Assembly: GCA_015064665.1 (NCBI GenBank)
Contig: SVRU01000063.1
Coordinates: forward strand, 1-15,953
Length of the DNA stretch: 15,953 nt
Source: Oscillospiraceae bacterium
GTDB lineage: Bacteria; Bacillota_A; Clostridia; Oscillospirales; CAG-272
Reading direction: 5' to 3'
Shown here: in pieces, positions 6,466 through 13,371 of the stretch
How the letters are laid out: every line of letters begins with the position of its first letter
Numbering within the stretch: the first letter of the stretch is position 1
Program-made: the position numbers and the translations under genes
The notes under the pieces: model-generated
The model's database searches: none
Told to the model about the DNA's origin: nothing
What the model saw: only the letters and a program-made list of their open reading frames with translations

Positions 6466-7536
6466 ATGAAAGATATTGCTGAAATTGATAAAAATCTGAA
6501 AGTGGAAACAAAGATCGAGCGCGAGGGACTTCGCTTTCTGAATGCTCGCTCCGCTCCTTTCAAAATATACGGAATATATCATGACGGGCAGAGATTTCGC
6601 AGGCTTCCTCAAGACGTAGCCGAGAAGACCAATCCCGGAGTGGTGAATCTTTCGGTGAAAACCGCCGGCGGCAGAGTTCGGTTTATAACGAACAGTCCGT
6701 TCGTTGCAATAAAAGCAATTCTTCCTCATAATACCGTTTTTCCGCACATGCCGCTTACGGGTGTTGCCGGTTTTGATATGTACGTATTTGAGGACGGACG
6801 AGACAGAGTAATGAAAACCTTTGTGCCTCCCGTCGATTTCGAGGGCTCGTACGAGTCGCTTTATGAATTTTCAAACGGTGCAAAAGAACGAATTATTACC
6901 CTTAATTTTCCTCTTTATAATGAAGTACACGAGCTTTATATCGGACTTTGTGAGGGGTGTGACTTGAAGTCTGCTCCCGACTATAAATACGATAAACCGA
7001 TAGTATATTACGGCTCTTCAATAACACAGGGCGGATGCGCGTCGCGACCCGGAATGAGCTATCAGGCAATTTTGACAAGAAAGTATGACGTTGACCACGT
7101 AAATCTCGGTTTTTCGGGTAGCGGACGCGGTGAGCCCGCAATTGCTGATTATATTGCAAGTCTTGATATGATGATGTTTGTGTTCGACTACGATTTCAAC
7201 GCGGTTACGGTTGAGCAATACGAACAGTCACACGAGCCGTTCTTCAAAAAGGTGAGAGCTGTTCATCCCGATATTCCGATTATTCTGATGACAAGGCCTA
7301 AGCCCGAGAGTTATTTTGTTGATACAGATTATCAAAGAATTGAGGTTGCAAAGCGCACGTATAATAACGCGCTTCAGGCAGGAGATAAAAACGTTTATTT
7401 CATTCCCGGATATGAGCTTATGGCTCTTGCGGGCGAAGAGGGATGCGTTGACTTAACCCACCCCACCGATCTCGGATTTGTTTCAATGGCAAACAGACTT
7501 TCGGTTGAATTTGATAAAATTCTTAATAACGCGTGA
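6466..7536 (+). CDS. GxDLY-SGNH/GDSL hydrolase (predicted carbohydrate esterase)
   Basis: The 356-residue protein has two parts. Residues 1-150 form a beta-rich domain with the GxDLY signature as GFDMY (102-106). Residues 175-356 form an SGNH hydrolase: nucleophile S185 in YYGSSITQGG (181-190), oxyanion glycine in NLGFSGSG (213-220), a D/N-rich block III at DYDFN (241-245), and D329/H332 in VDLTHPTDLG. Such two-domain enzymes commonly deacetylate sugars; the substrate here is unknown. There is no signal peptide, so it is predicted cytosolic and may act on imported oligosaccharides. ATG 6466 was preferred over TTG 6454 because GGAG lies 6 bases before it. A tandem, truncated second copy follows 28 bases downstream. 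Catalytic residues look intact. Confidence 0.88.
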   Translation: MKDIAEIDKNLKVETKIEREGLRFLNARSAPFKIYGIYHDGQRFRRLPQDVAEKTNPGVVNLSVKTAGGRVRFITNSPFVAIKAILPHNTVFPHMPLTGVAGFDMYVFEDGRDRVMKTFVPPVDFEGSYESLYEFSNGAKERIITLNFPLYNEVHELYIGLCEGCDLKSAPDYKYDKPIVYYGSSITQGGCASRPGMSYQAILTRKYDVDHVNLGFSGSGRGEPAIADYIASLDMMMFVFDYDFNAVTVEQYEQSHEPFFKKVRAVHPDIPIILMTRPKPESYFVDTDYQRIEVAKRTYNNALQAGDKNVYFIPGYELMALAGEEGCVDLTHPTDLGFVSMANRLSVEFDKILNNA

Positions 7537-7564
7537 GTTGTGATTAAAGAAAATGGAGTAAACG

Positions 7565-8020
7565 ATGAAAAGCATATCCGAAATTGATAGCAATTTAAAG
7601 GTTGAAACGTCGATAGAACGCGAAAAATTGACGTTTCACAATGCGCGAACCGAACCCTTTAAAATCTATGGAATTTATCATGATGGGAAAAAATTCCGTA
7701 GGCTTCCGTATGACGTAGCCGAAAAAACAAATTCCGGCGTGCAGTATCTTTCATCAAATACGGCAGGCGGACGTGTGCGTTTTATAACCGACAGCCCATA
7801 CATAGTAGTCAAGGCTGTTTTGCCTCATAACGTTAAATTTTCACATATGCCGCTGACGGCAATTGCGGGATTTGATATGTATCTTACCGAAAACGGCATA
7901 AGCAAGGTCGTAAAAACCTATGTTCCTCCCGTGGATTTTGAGGACTCCTACGAGGGAGGCTTGGTTTTAGTCCCGCTTGAGCGGGGTTTGGTAACAAATG
8001 CATGGCTGACAGGCCAATAA
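7565..8020 (+). pseudogene. Truncated tandem copy of the GxDLY-SGNH esterase
   Basis: The first 130 residues align without gaps to the preceding esterase, about 72% identical by hand count (93 of 130), and include the GxDLY motif. Homology stops sharply after codon 130 (base 7954), just before the SGNH domain, and 21 unrelated residues follow to the stop at 8020. The catalytic serine, aspartate and histidine are therefore missing. The gene keeps a good ribosome binding site (GGAG before ATG 7565) and would be co-transcribed with the intact copy. Divergence of about 28% shows the duplication is old, while the frame has stayed open, so a short binding-domain protein may still be made. Loss of the 3' half coincides with a hairpin-rich element starting at 7955. 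Confidence 0.8.
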
Positions 8021-8104
8021 AAGACGCACTTGTGCGTTGCCAGTAACGTTTAGGGTTTTACCCGAAAATGAAATACCCCCGGTTTGACCGGGGGATTTTT
8101 ATTT
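7955..8104 (+). other. Hairpin-rich noncoding element at the truncation point
   Basis: About 150 bases beginning exactly where homology to the esterase ends contain four stem-loops: CCCGC/GCGGG (7972-7985), ACGCAC/GTGCGT (8024-8037), GGGT/ACCC (8053-8063) and a terminator stem (8076-8094). The first 66 bases also supply the foreign tail of the truncated reading frame. There is no protein signature, target-site duplication or terminal repeat that I can see. It may be a dispersed structured repeat or a small RNA; both are inference. Confidence 0.45.
8076..8104 (+). terminator. Intrinsic terminator after the esterase genes
   Basis: Perfect 8-bp GC-rich stem CCCCCGGT/ACCGGGGG (8076-8083, 8087-8094) with a 3-base loop, followed by ATTTTTATTT. 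In the minus direction it is followed by TATTTCATTTTC, so it may also serve the convergent AraC gene weakly. Confidence 0.9.
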
Positions 8105-8168
8105 GTAAATATGGCAATTTATATAACAAAACAAAGATTATATACCGCAAAAGCAGGGGCGTATTTGC

Positions 8169-9056
8169 CTATGCATTCTCCTGCTTTCGATAGCTTTCTG
8201 GAGAAATTCCGAATTTGTTTTTAAATGCTCTTGTGAAGTTTGCGGTATTTGAATAGCCGACCAATTCCGCAAGCTCTCCGCACTTATCCCCCTCTGCAAG
8301 CCTTCTTGCCGCATATTGAAGCTTTTTTTCATTCAGGTAGTTGATTATTGTCGTGCCGTGCTTTTCGCGGAATATACGGCATAAATAGCTGTGAGAGTAT
8401 TTGAATTTCGCGGCTATTTCGCCAATCGAAGAAATATTCAGAAAGTTTGAATCGATGTAGTTCATAATATCCGGCAGAATATCGACCGTCATAAACGGAT
8501 GCTCGGCTTTTGCGTTTGACGTAGCGCGCCTTGAAATATTGACTAAAATTGCCGTGATTGCCGAATCGAGAAGCATATTGGAAAAGGGTTTTTCAACCTC
8601 AAGCAGCTCGTGGACTATGCTTGTTATAAAATCCGAAAGCTCGGGCGCGTGAATTTTGCGCCTATTTTCATCCTTGTAGCTTTCAGATATTGCCGAAAGA
8701 AGCCTTTTGCTCTCTTCGCTTATGCAGTTGACGGCAACCGTTTGGTATCTGCTTCTGTTTTTTGAGTGAAGCTGATGCTTGTCTCCTTTCAGACTTACGT
8801 AGGCGTCTTGCTTTTGCACCGATACCTCGCATTCACCGGTTTTGCAGAAAACCTCGTTGTAAACCGAGTACGTTATTTCGATATCGCAGTATTGATAATG
8901 CTCGCCACAGCTTCTTTGGCTTATAAAGTAGGAATCGGCAATCTGAACTATTTCATAATTGCTCGTTATTATCGGCGTGGTTATTTCTCCCGTTTTTAAA
9001 TCAAAAAACAGATTTTGAAATACTACGCCTTGATCGTTTTTAATAATTTTTCTCAT
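8169..9056 (-). CDS. AraC-family transcriptional regulator
   Basis: The 295-residue protein has the usual AraC layout: a poorly conserved N-terminal effector-binding domain (about 1-180) and a C-terminal double helix-turn-helix (about 193-292). The latter contains IGEIAAKFKYSHSYLCRIF (first HTH), TIINYLNEKKLQYAARRL (linker helix) and ELAELVGYSNTANFTRAFK (second HTH), ending in FGISPESYRK, the classic family tail. The N-terminal region has beta-rich cupin-like character, typical of sugar-responsive members. It is divergent from the glycoside hydrolase-nanE operon, with 135 bases between start codons, so control of that operon is likely by analogy. The start at 9056 has no ribosome binding site, and the promoter places transcription start at the ATG itself. 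No further Met codon exists near the N-terminus to offer another start. Confidence 0.93.
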   Translation of the reverse strand: MRKIIKNDQGVVFQNLFFDLKTGEITTPIITSNYEIVQIADSYFISQRSCGEHYQYCDIEITYSVYNEVFCKTGECEVSVQKQDAYVSLKGDKHQLHSKNRSRYQTVAVNCISEESKRLLSAISESYKDENRRKIHAPELSDFITSIVHELLEVEKPFSNMLLDSAITAILVNISRRATSNAKAEHPFMTVDILPDIMNYIDSNFLNISSIGEIAAKFKYSHSYLCRIFREKHGTTIINYLNEKKLQYAARRLAEGDKCGELAELVGYSNTANFTRAFKNKFGISPESYRKQENA

Positions 9057-9062
9057 AACTGC

Positions 9063-9091
9063 ATTTTATCATACGAGCTTTATAATGTCAA
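9063..9091 (-). promoter_or_regulatory. Promoter of the AraC-family gene (leaderless)
   Basis: Minus strand: TTGACA (9091-9086), 17-bp spacer, TAAAAT (9068-9063) with TGA extended -10. Only six bases (GCAGTT) separate the -10 box from the ATG at 9056, so the expected +1 is the A of ATG or close to it. No Shine-Dalgarno sequence is present. Confidence 0.8.
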
Positions 9092-9094
9092 TAC

Positions 9095-9106
9095 TTATCA
9101 TGATAA
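9095..9106. promoter_or_regulatory. Perfect palindrome TTATCATGATAA upstream of araC-type gene
   Basis: A perfect 12-bp palindrome stands 3 bases upstream of the -35 box of the AraC gene and about 31 bases upstream of the -35 of the divergent operon. Its place fits an operator or activator site, but AraC proteins usually bind direct rather than inverted repeats, so it may serve another regulator or be chance in AT-rich DNA. Confidence 0.35.
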
Positions 9107-9137
9107 AAAATGACAACTCATAGGGCGTAATTTGATA

Positions 9138-9166
9138 TTGCAAAAATATTCTTAGCGTGTTAAAAT
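9138..9166 (+). promoter_or_regulatory. Promoter of the glycoside hydrolase-nanE operon
   Basis: TTGCAA (9138-9143), 17-bp spacer, TAAAAT (9161-9166) preceded by TGT (extended -10). The start is predicted near 9173, with AGGAGG at 9179-9184 before ATG 9192. The non-consensus -35 would suit a promoter that needs an activator. Confidence 0.75.
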
Positions 9167-9191
9167 AAAAAAAACGGCAGGAGGCATTCTT

Positions 9192-10664
9192 ATGGCAGAA
9201 CAGAGAAAATGGCTGGTTGTGTACGGAGAATACAAAAATCAGCAAAAAAGAGCGGTTGACGTTATAACGAGAAAGATAGCCGATATAGTTAATTACGTTC
9301 CTACTGTGCGCAAGGCTTGCGCACTGAGTGAGGAAGACAGGGAAAAATACTGTCTTATCTTCGTGGGTACGGTTGAGAATAATTCGTATATAAAGGATTT
9401 TGCATCTGAAGGCGTGATAAATATCCCCGATAACGAGGAGGGATATGCAATCAAGGTGACCTCTCCCGACTCTAATGGGAAGCAGACCGCAATAGTTGCA
9501 GGAGGCGGTAGCACCGGCGTTATGTACGGCGCGGCGGAATTTGCTTATAAGCATCTCGGTACGGTTTCGACTATGACTCACTCGCGCGCTCTCTCCGATA
9601 AAGGCTTCTATGAGAGCGGACTTGACTGCAAAATGGCCGAATGCGAGGTTTCGACCTCTCCCGCCGTGCGCGACAGAGGACTTTGGACGTGGGGTCACGT
9701 AATATACGATTACAGAAAATATCTTGAGAATATGTCCGATCTCAGAATGAACACGGTTGTAATATGGAATGATTTTGCGCCGATAAACGCAAATGAAATC
9801 GTGGATTACGCTCATTCGCTCGGTATAAAGGTTATCTGGGGATACTCATGGGGCTGGAATACAAGAACGACTGATAAAATCGACCTTTCCGAAGAGGCAA
9901 TCAAAGCTTGGGCAGACCGTATAATTTCAATATACGAAAATCAGTATGCCGACACGGGTGCCGACGGAATCTATTTCCAGAGCTTTACCGAGCTTGATAC
10001 CGACACCAAGGACGGACTTCTTATTGCCGATGCGGTTACGCGTTGGGTTAACGGTATAGTTGAATACGTATTCGAAAAATATTCCACTCTCAGACTTCAG
10101 TTCGGCGTTCACTGCGATTCGGTCAAGCAGCATTATGAGTATTTGTCGAGCGTTCATCCCAACGTTGAAATTATTTGGGAAAACTGCGGCAGCTTCCCTT
10201 ATTACTATTTAATTCAAGTTGATAACTTTGAAGAAACCGATGCTTACACGGCTAAAATCGCAAATCTCAGGGGCAATGACGATAAATTCGGAGTTGTTAT
10301 TAAAGAGATGACAAAGCTTGACTGGTCTTGCTTTAAGCATATTGAGGGGCCTTACGTTATGGGCGAAAACTCAGAGCAGCTAAAGGCAAGACTTCTCGAA
10401 GACAGAGAAAGACGCTGGTGGCATATGCAGGCTTGGTGGATAGAATACGCTGAGCTTTATCTTAAAAACGTAAGAACCTTAAGAGATGTAAAGCGGGGTG
10501 ATTTTACTGCGGTTGCTCTCGTTGAGGATGGATTGTTTGAATGCGGTGCGTGGTCGCCCGTGGCTATGTATGCTCACGGACTCTGGAATCCCGACGTAAG
10601 CGAAAACGAGCTTGTCCGCGAGGTTTCCAAATGGTCGAACGTAAGATTTTCACATAAATCATAA
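9192..10664 (+). CDS. Glycoside hydrolase-like protein (GH20/GH67/DUF4838-type fold)
   Basis: This 490-residue protein is not one I can place in a numbered family. Residues 1-130 resemble the N-terminal alpha/beta domain of GH67 and GH20 enzymes, ending in IVAGGGSTGVMYGAAEFAYKHLG, split across 101-123, a typical surface-loop motif. Residues 157-400 look like a TIM barrel: LRMNTVVIWNDF (184-195), GIKVIWGYSWGW (211-222), ADGIYFQSFTELDTD (257-271) and VEIIWENCGS (325-334). E267 and E330 are candidate catalytic or binding acids, D258 another. A tryptophan-rich helical segment (409-422) and the tail LWNPDVSENELVREVSKW (464-481) recall DUF4838-like hydrolases. No signal peptide, hence cytosolic. 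The ATG has a consensus AGGAGG. It is 17 bases before nanE, so an amino-sugar substrate is likely, by context only. Confidence 0.7.
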   Translation: MAEQRKWLVVYGEYKNQQKRAVDVITRKIADIVNYVPTVRKACALSEEDREKYCLIFVGTVENNSYIKDFASEGVINIPDNEEGYAIKVTSPDSNGKQTAIVAGGGSTGVMYGAAEFAYKHLGTVSTMTHSRALSDKGFYESGLDCKMAECEVSTSPAVRDRGLWTWGHVIYDYRKYLENMSDLRMNTVVIWNDFAPINANEIVDYAHSLGIKVIWGYSWGWNTRTTDKIDLSEEAIKAWADRIISIYENQYADTGADGIYFQSFTELDTDTKDGLLIADAVTRWVNGIVEYVFEKYSTLRLQFGVHCDSVKQHYEYLSSVHPNVEIIWENCGSFPYYYLIQVDNFEETDAYTAKIANLRGNDDKFGVVIKEMTKLDWSCFKHIEGPYVMGENSEQLKARLLEDRERRWWHMQAWWIEYAELYLKNVRTLRDVKRGDFTAVALVEDGLFECGAWSPVAMYAHGLWNPDVSENELVREVSKWSNVRFSHKS

Positions 10665-10681
10665 TTTTTGGAGGAATAAAA

Positions 10682-11356
10682 ATGAGTACACTCGAACAAA
10701 TCAAAGGCGGACTTATAGTATCCTGTCAGGCTCTTGCTCACGAGCCTATGCATTCATCCTTTATTATGGGCAGATTTGCCAGAGCTGCGGTTGAGGGCGG
10801 CGCGGTAGGTATTCGCGCAAATACCAAAGAGGATATCGCGGAGATAAAGAATAACGTAACCGTGCCCGTAATCGGAATCGTAAAAAGAGATTATCCCGAC
10901 AGTGAAATATACATAACCCCCACTATGAAGGAAATTGAGGAGCTCCTCACGGTTAGTCCCGAGATAATTGCAATCGATGCAACGAAAAGACCCCGTCCTA
11001 ACGGCGAATCTCTCGCGGATTTCGTTAAAAAGATAAGAGCCGCATATTCCGGACTTCTCATGGCGGACATCTCGGATTACGAGGAGGCAAAAACTGCGTA
11101 CGAGCTTGGATTTGACATCATAAGCACTACGATGAGAAGCTACACGCCCTATACCAAAGGAATTGCGCTCCCCGATATTGATTTTATCAAAAAGATAGTC
11201 AACGATTTCGGAGCACCCGTTATTGCCGAGGGCGGCATAAAGCGCCCCGAGGATCTTAAGCGCGCAATGGATGCAGGCGTTCACTGTGCGGTCGTAGGCG
11301 GTGCTATTACAAGACCCAAGGGAATCACCGAGGATTTCGTTGCTGCAATCAAATAA
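10682..11356 (+). CDS. nanE: N-acetylmannosamine-6-phosphate 2-epimerase NanE
   Basis: NanE converts ManNAc-6-P into GlcNAc-6-P in sialic acid and ManNAc catabolism. The 224-residue TIM barrel has normal length and the hallmark blocks GGLIVSCQA (9-17), GAVGIRAN (40-47), VPVIGIVKRDYP (61-72) with K68 matching the catalytic lysine, AIDATKRPRP (97-106), MADIS (127-131), the phosphate-binding region around STTMRSYTPY (148-157), PVIAEGGI (179-186) with E183, and AVVGGAITRP (203-212). Translation starts at ATG 10682 after GGAGGA. It is the second gene of the operon with the hydrolase-like protein. The usual partners NanA lyase, NanK kinase and a sialate transporter are not within the window, so the operon either cooperates with distant genes or feeds ManNAc-6-P from another route. 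Confidence 0.95.
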   Translation: MSTLEQIKGGLIVSCQALAHEPMHSSFIMGRFARAAVEGGAVGIRANTKEDIAEIKNNVTVPVIGIVKRDYPDSEIYITPTMKEIEELLTVSPEIIAIDATKRPRPNGESLADFVKKIRAAYSGLLMADISDYEEAKTAYELGFDIISTTMRSYTPYTKGIALPDIDFIKKIVNDFGAPVIAEGGIKRPEDLKRAMDAGVHCAVVGGAITRPKGITEDFVAAIK

Positions 11357-11362
11357 GTGAAA

Positions 11363-11404
11363 ATGAATGAATACGGAAGAATAGAAATAAACTCAAGGAG
11401 CTAA
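11363..11404 (+). other. Possible 13-codon reading frame and stray ribosome binding site after nanE
   Basis: Between the nanE stop and the terminator there is an ATG frame of 13 codons (MNEYGRIEINSRS) without its own ribosome binding site, and AAGGAG at 11395-11400 that precedes no ATG/GTG/TTG reading frame. This may be the remains of a third gene of the operon that was deleted. It could equally be meaningless. Confidence 0.2.
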
Positions 11405-11427
11405 TCTTACGTAAAAATAAATAAAAA

Positions 11428-11478
11428 AATGAGACTCTGTTAATTTTACTCAGCGTAAAGATAACAGAGTCTCATTTT
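11428..11478. terminator. Bidirectional terminator between nanE and the Fe-S protein gene
   Basis: Perfect 15-bp inverted repeat AATGAGACTCTGTTA (11428-11442) and its complement (11462-11476), with T-rich sequence on the plus side (CATTTTAA) and a strong T-run on the minus side (rc of ATAAAAAAAT). It can end the nanE operon and the convergent Fe-S gene, which stops at 11481. Confidence 0.85.
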
Positions 11479-11480
11479 AA

Positions 11481-12509
11481 CTAATCGGCTGTGTTAAAAA
11501 GAACCTTTTCAAGGACGTTTTTGCAATAATTGCAGCTGTGGCATTTCTTGTCGCAGGAGGTGGTTTTTTCAAACCAATCCTCAGGGAAAGCGGTATTGTC
11601 GATTATGTACGGTTGAAGAGCTCTTCCAAAGCCCGGCTCAAACAGGTCAAGCGTGTTTCCTATGTGATATCCTCTTGAGTACGCGCCTATAACAAGTCCC
11701 GGTTTTTCGTGCATTCTCGTTGCAAGCTTTACCGTGTCGAATATTCCCTCGTAGTTGTGTAGGTCCTCGGGGCGTATCCAGGTGTTTTGTAAAAGCTTCG
11801 GCCAATTTTCTCTGTTTTTGAGCGAACGCCAACAAACGTAGGGCATAAAATCCTTAATGTTTGAAATTTCACAAACCTCTGCTTCATGCGCTACGAGATT
11901 GTCGTGAAAGGTTTGACCCGAACAGAAGGAGAAGCATCCGCTGTTTGCAAGCATTATCAGCTTTTTGCCGTTTGCATCAGCCCACGTCTTCAGCTCTTTA
12001 AGTCGGTCGAAGTCGCGGTTATAGTCCCTTTGAACGTGGAATGAATCGAAAAGGTCGGCAAGATATTCCATTCCCTTGACGGTTCCGATACGCATATTGA
12101 CGGAAGCGCGCACTTCGATATCGGGGTAGCGTTTTTTTATTACGTGCGCTACCGTGAGAGAGGTTGTCGTAACTATATCAACGCCGCCTACGCGGTCGCG
12201 AAGATGCTCAATAACCGAAATTACGGTGTTAGCCAGCTTTTCCGAGAGGGCGTATGCTCCGTTGCAATTTGAGTTAAAGAGCAGGTCGAGCTTGATACCC
12301 ATGCTCTTGATAATGCGGAGCTCCTCTTCGACTCTCTCCTGCGCGGTCCAATCGGTAAATCCGTGCATGGTTGCCGTTCCGCTTCTTCCGCTGGGGATGT
12401 CCTGCCATGCAAAAAAAACTTCGGATATTTTATCCTTGAAGGTTTCAACGATAGAGGAAAATGGCTCTTCGTATTCGTCCTGTAATTTAAATCCTACGCA
12501 AAATTTCAT
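11481..12509 (-). CDS. U32-like TIM-barrel protein with two cysteine clusters
   Basis: The 342-residue product resembles the U32 peptidase/collagenase-like fold (relatives include the UbiU/UbiV and TrhP hydroxylation factors): VDIVTTTSLTVAHVIKKRYP (110-129), then EVRASVNMRIGTVKGMEYL (132-150) and a strand-helix pattern ending at HVQRDYNRD. The region LANSGCFSFCSGQ (188-199) corresponds to the cysteine-rich loop of U32 proteins; with C213 and C226 it gives C-x3-C-x16-C-x12-C. A second cluster at the C-terminus, C319-x3-C323-x2-C326-x2-C329, looks ferredoxin-like. Two 4Fe-4S clusters are therefore possible. There is no signal peptide. The start at 12509 has GGAG 8 bases upstream. It lies 64 bases after a membrane protein gene on the same strand with no promoter seen between, so they are likely co-transcribed. 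Substrate is unknown; peptidase activity should not be assumed. Confidence 0.65.
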   Translation of the reverse strand: MKFCVGFKLQDEYEEPFSSIVETFKDKISEVFFAWQDIPSGRSGTATMHGFTDWTAQERVEEELRIIKSMGIKLDLLFNSNCNGAYALSEKLANTVISVIEHLRDRVGGVDIVTTTSLTVAHVIKKRYPDIEVRASVNMRIGTVKGMEYLADLFDSFHVQRDYNRDFDRLKELKTWADANGKKLIMLANSGCFSFCSGQTFHDNLVAHEAEVCEISNIKDFMPYVCWRSLKNRENWPKLLQNTWIRPEDLHNYEGIFDTVKLATRMHEKPGLVIGAYSRGYHIGNTLDLFEPGFGRALQPYIIDNTAFPEDWFEKTTSCDKKCHSCNYCKNVLEKVLFNTAD

Positions 12510-12573
12510 TAATATATCTCCGTTTTTACTTTTTTTAGCAGCTGGATTTAGCTGAGGGTGACTTTTTGTCTAT

Positions 12574-13299
12574 TCAGTTGATTCTGTCCGAAAGCTTGTT
12601 TTTTATAAGCATTGCCGCGAAATGAGAAAGCATCAGTAGAGCAAGAATAAACAAATATCTGAAAACGATATATATTATTTCACCCGATTCATAAGCTCCC
12701 TCAACGTCCAGAAGGAAAGAAACCGTGTCAATTATCTCGTTTGTCAGGTTGTAAACAAATACTGCAGCCGACGCCGAAAAAACACCTACGGTTATTGGGT
12801 TTGAAAAGTCAAGAGCATTGCTTTTTTTTAGAATTTCTTCTCTTCGATAGGGTATCCCGCTGCGTTTCGCAATTTTTTCGGTAAGGAATATCATAAGAAG
12901 GTAGAGTATTGTGATTTCGATATAAATAACCAGAGTCATAAAGACGGTGTGTATTGCAGAAAATGCCAAAACGGTGTAGATATCCAACATTTCATAAGCG
13001 TATTCGAACGCGTAATAGGGGAAGAAATACAGAATCCATGTCAGAGAAAAGAAAAGAGAGTTTAAAAAGGTTTTTTTAATATTGTATTTTGCGCTCAGAA
13101 CGAACAGTACGCAGGATGCCGCTACGGGCAAAACCGCTTCTGTCAATTCTGAAAAATAAAAGTAAAAGTAAAGTGTAAACTGGTTGCTTAGCGTATAAAC
13201 GCAGAAGTAATAAACGAAGAAGGTCAGAAAATTTACAAGCGCAAAAATCAACGCCCCTTTTTTAATATACTGTTTACTGTTGGTTACGTTTTTCTGCAT
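12574..13299 (-). CDS. Polytopic membrane protein of unknown function
   Basis: I do not recognise the family. The 241-residue protein has about seven hydrophobic segments: 15-37, 54-70, 79-99, 105-121, 122-140, 168-188 and 208-231. A basic, polar loop at 141-165 (EKIAKRSGIPYRREEILKK) probably faces the cytosol, and the first residues are basic and short. Aromatic residues (Y, F) are unusually dense in segments two to four. No transporter, protease or enzyme motif is evident. The start at 13299 has CGGAG upstream and its own promoter at 13330-13358. It is the first gene of a likely two-gene unit with the U32-like Fe-S protein, which may mean a shared process, but nothing in the sequence shows what. 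Confidence 0.8.
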   Translation of the reverse strand: MQKNVTNSKQYIKKGALIFALVNFLTFFVYYFCVYTLSNQFTLYFYFYFSELTEAVLPVAASCVLFVLSAKYNIKKTFLNSLFFSLTWILYFFPYYAFEYAYEMLDIYTVLAFSAIHTVFMTLVIYIEITILYLLMIFLTEKIAKRSGIPYRREEILKKSNALDFSNPITVGVFSASAAVFVYNLTNEIIDTVSFLLDVEGAYESGEIIYIVFRYLFILALLMLSHFAAMLIKNKLSDRIN

Positions 13300-13329
13300 T
13301 TTAATACTCCGTCTGTTTTCATTTATATT

Positions 13330-13358
13330 ATTTTAACATAAACAAAATTATTTTGCAA
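13330..13358 (-). promoter_or_regulatory. Promoter of the membrane protein-Fe-S protein unit
   Basis: Minus strand: TTGCAA (13358-13353), 17-bp spacer, TAAAAT (13335-13330) with TGT extended -10. The -35 box overlaps the ribosome binding site of the divergent M14 gene (AAGGTG at 13357-13362), so the two genes are tightly packed. Confidence 0.75.
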
Positions 13359-13371
13359 GGTGTAAAAACAA

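Noticed and set aside
8149..8187. Hairpin AAAGCAGG/CCTGCTTT at the end of the AraC gene as its terminator
   Set aside because: Loop of 22 bases and only four T afterwards; too weak to call, although it overlaps the stop codon.
9069..9815. 248-codon minus-strand open frame opposite the glycoside hydrolase gene
   Set aside because: It lies antisense to a gene with a clear promoter, ribosome binding site and domain structure; its product has no recognisable motif and also overlaps the AraC promoter.
10754..11284. 176-codon minus-strand frame opposite nanE
   Set aside because: Pure shadow of the strongly conserved nanE; no ribosome binding site or family match.
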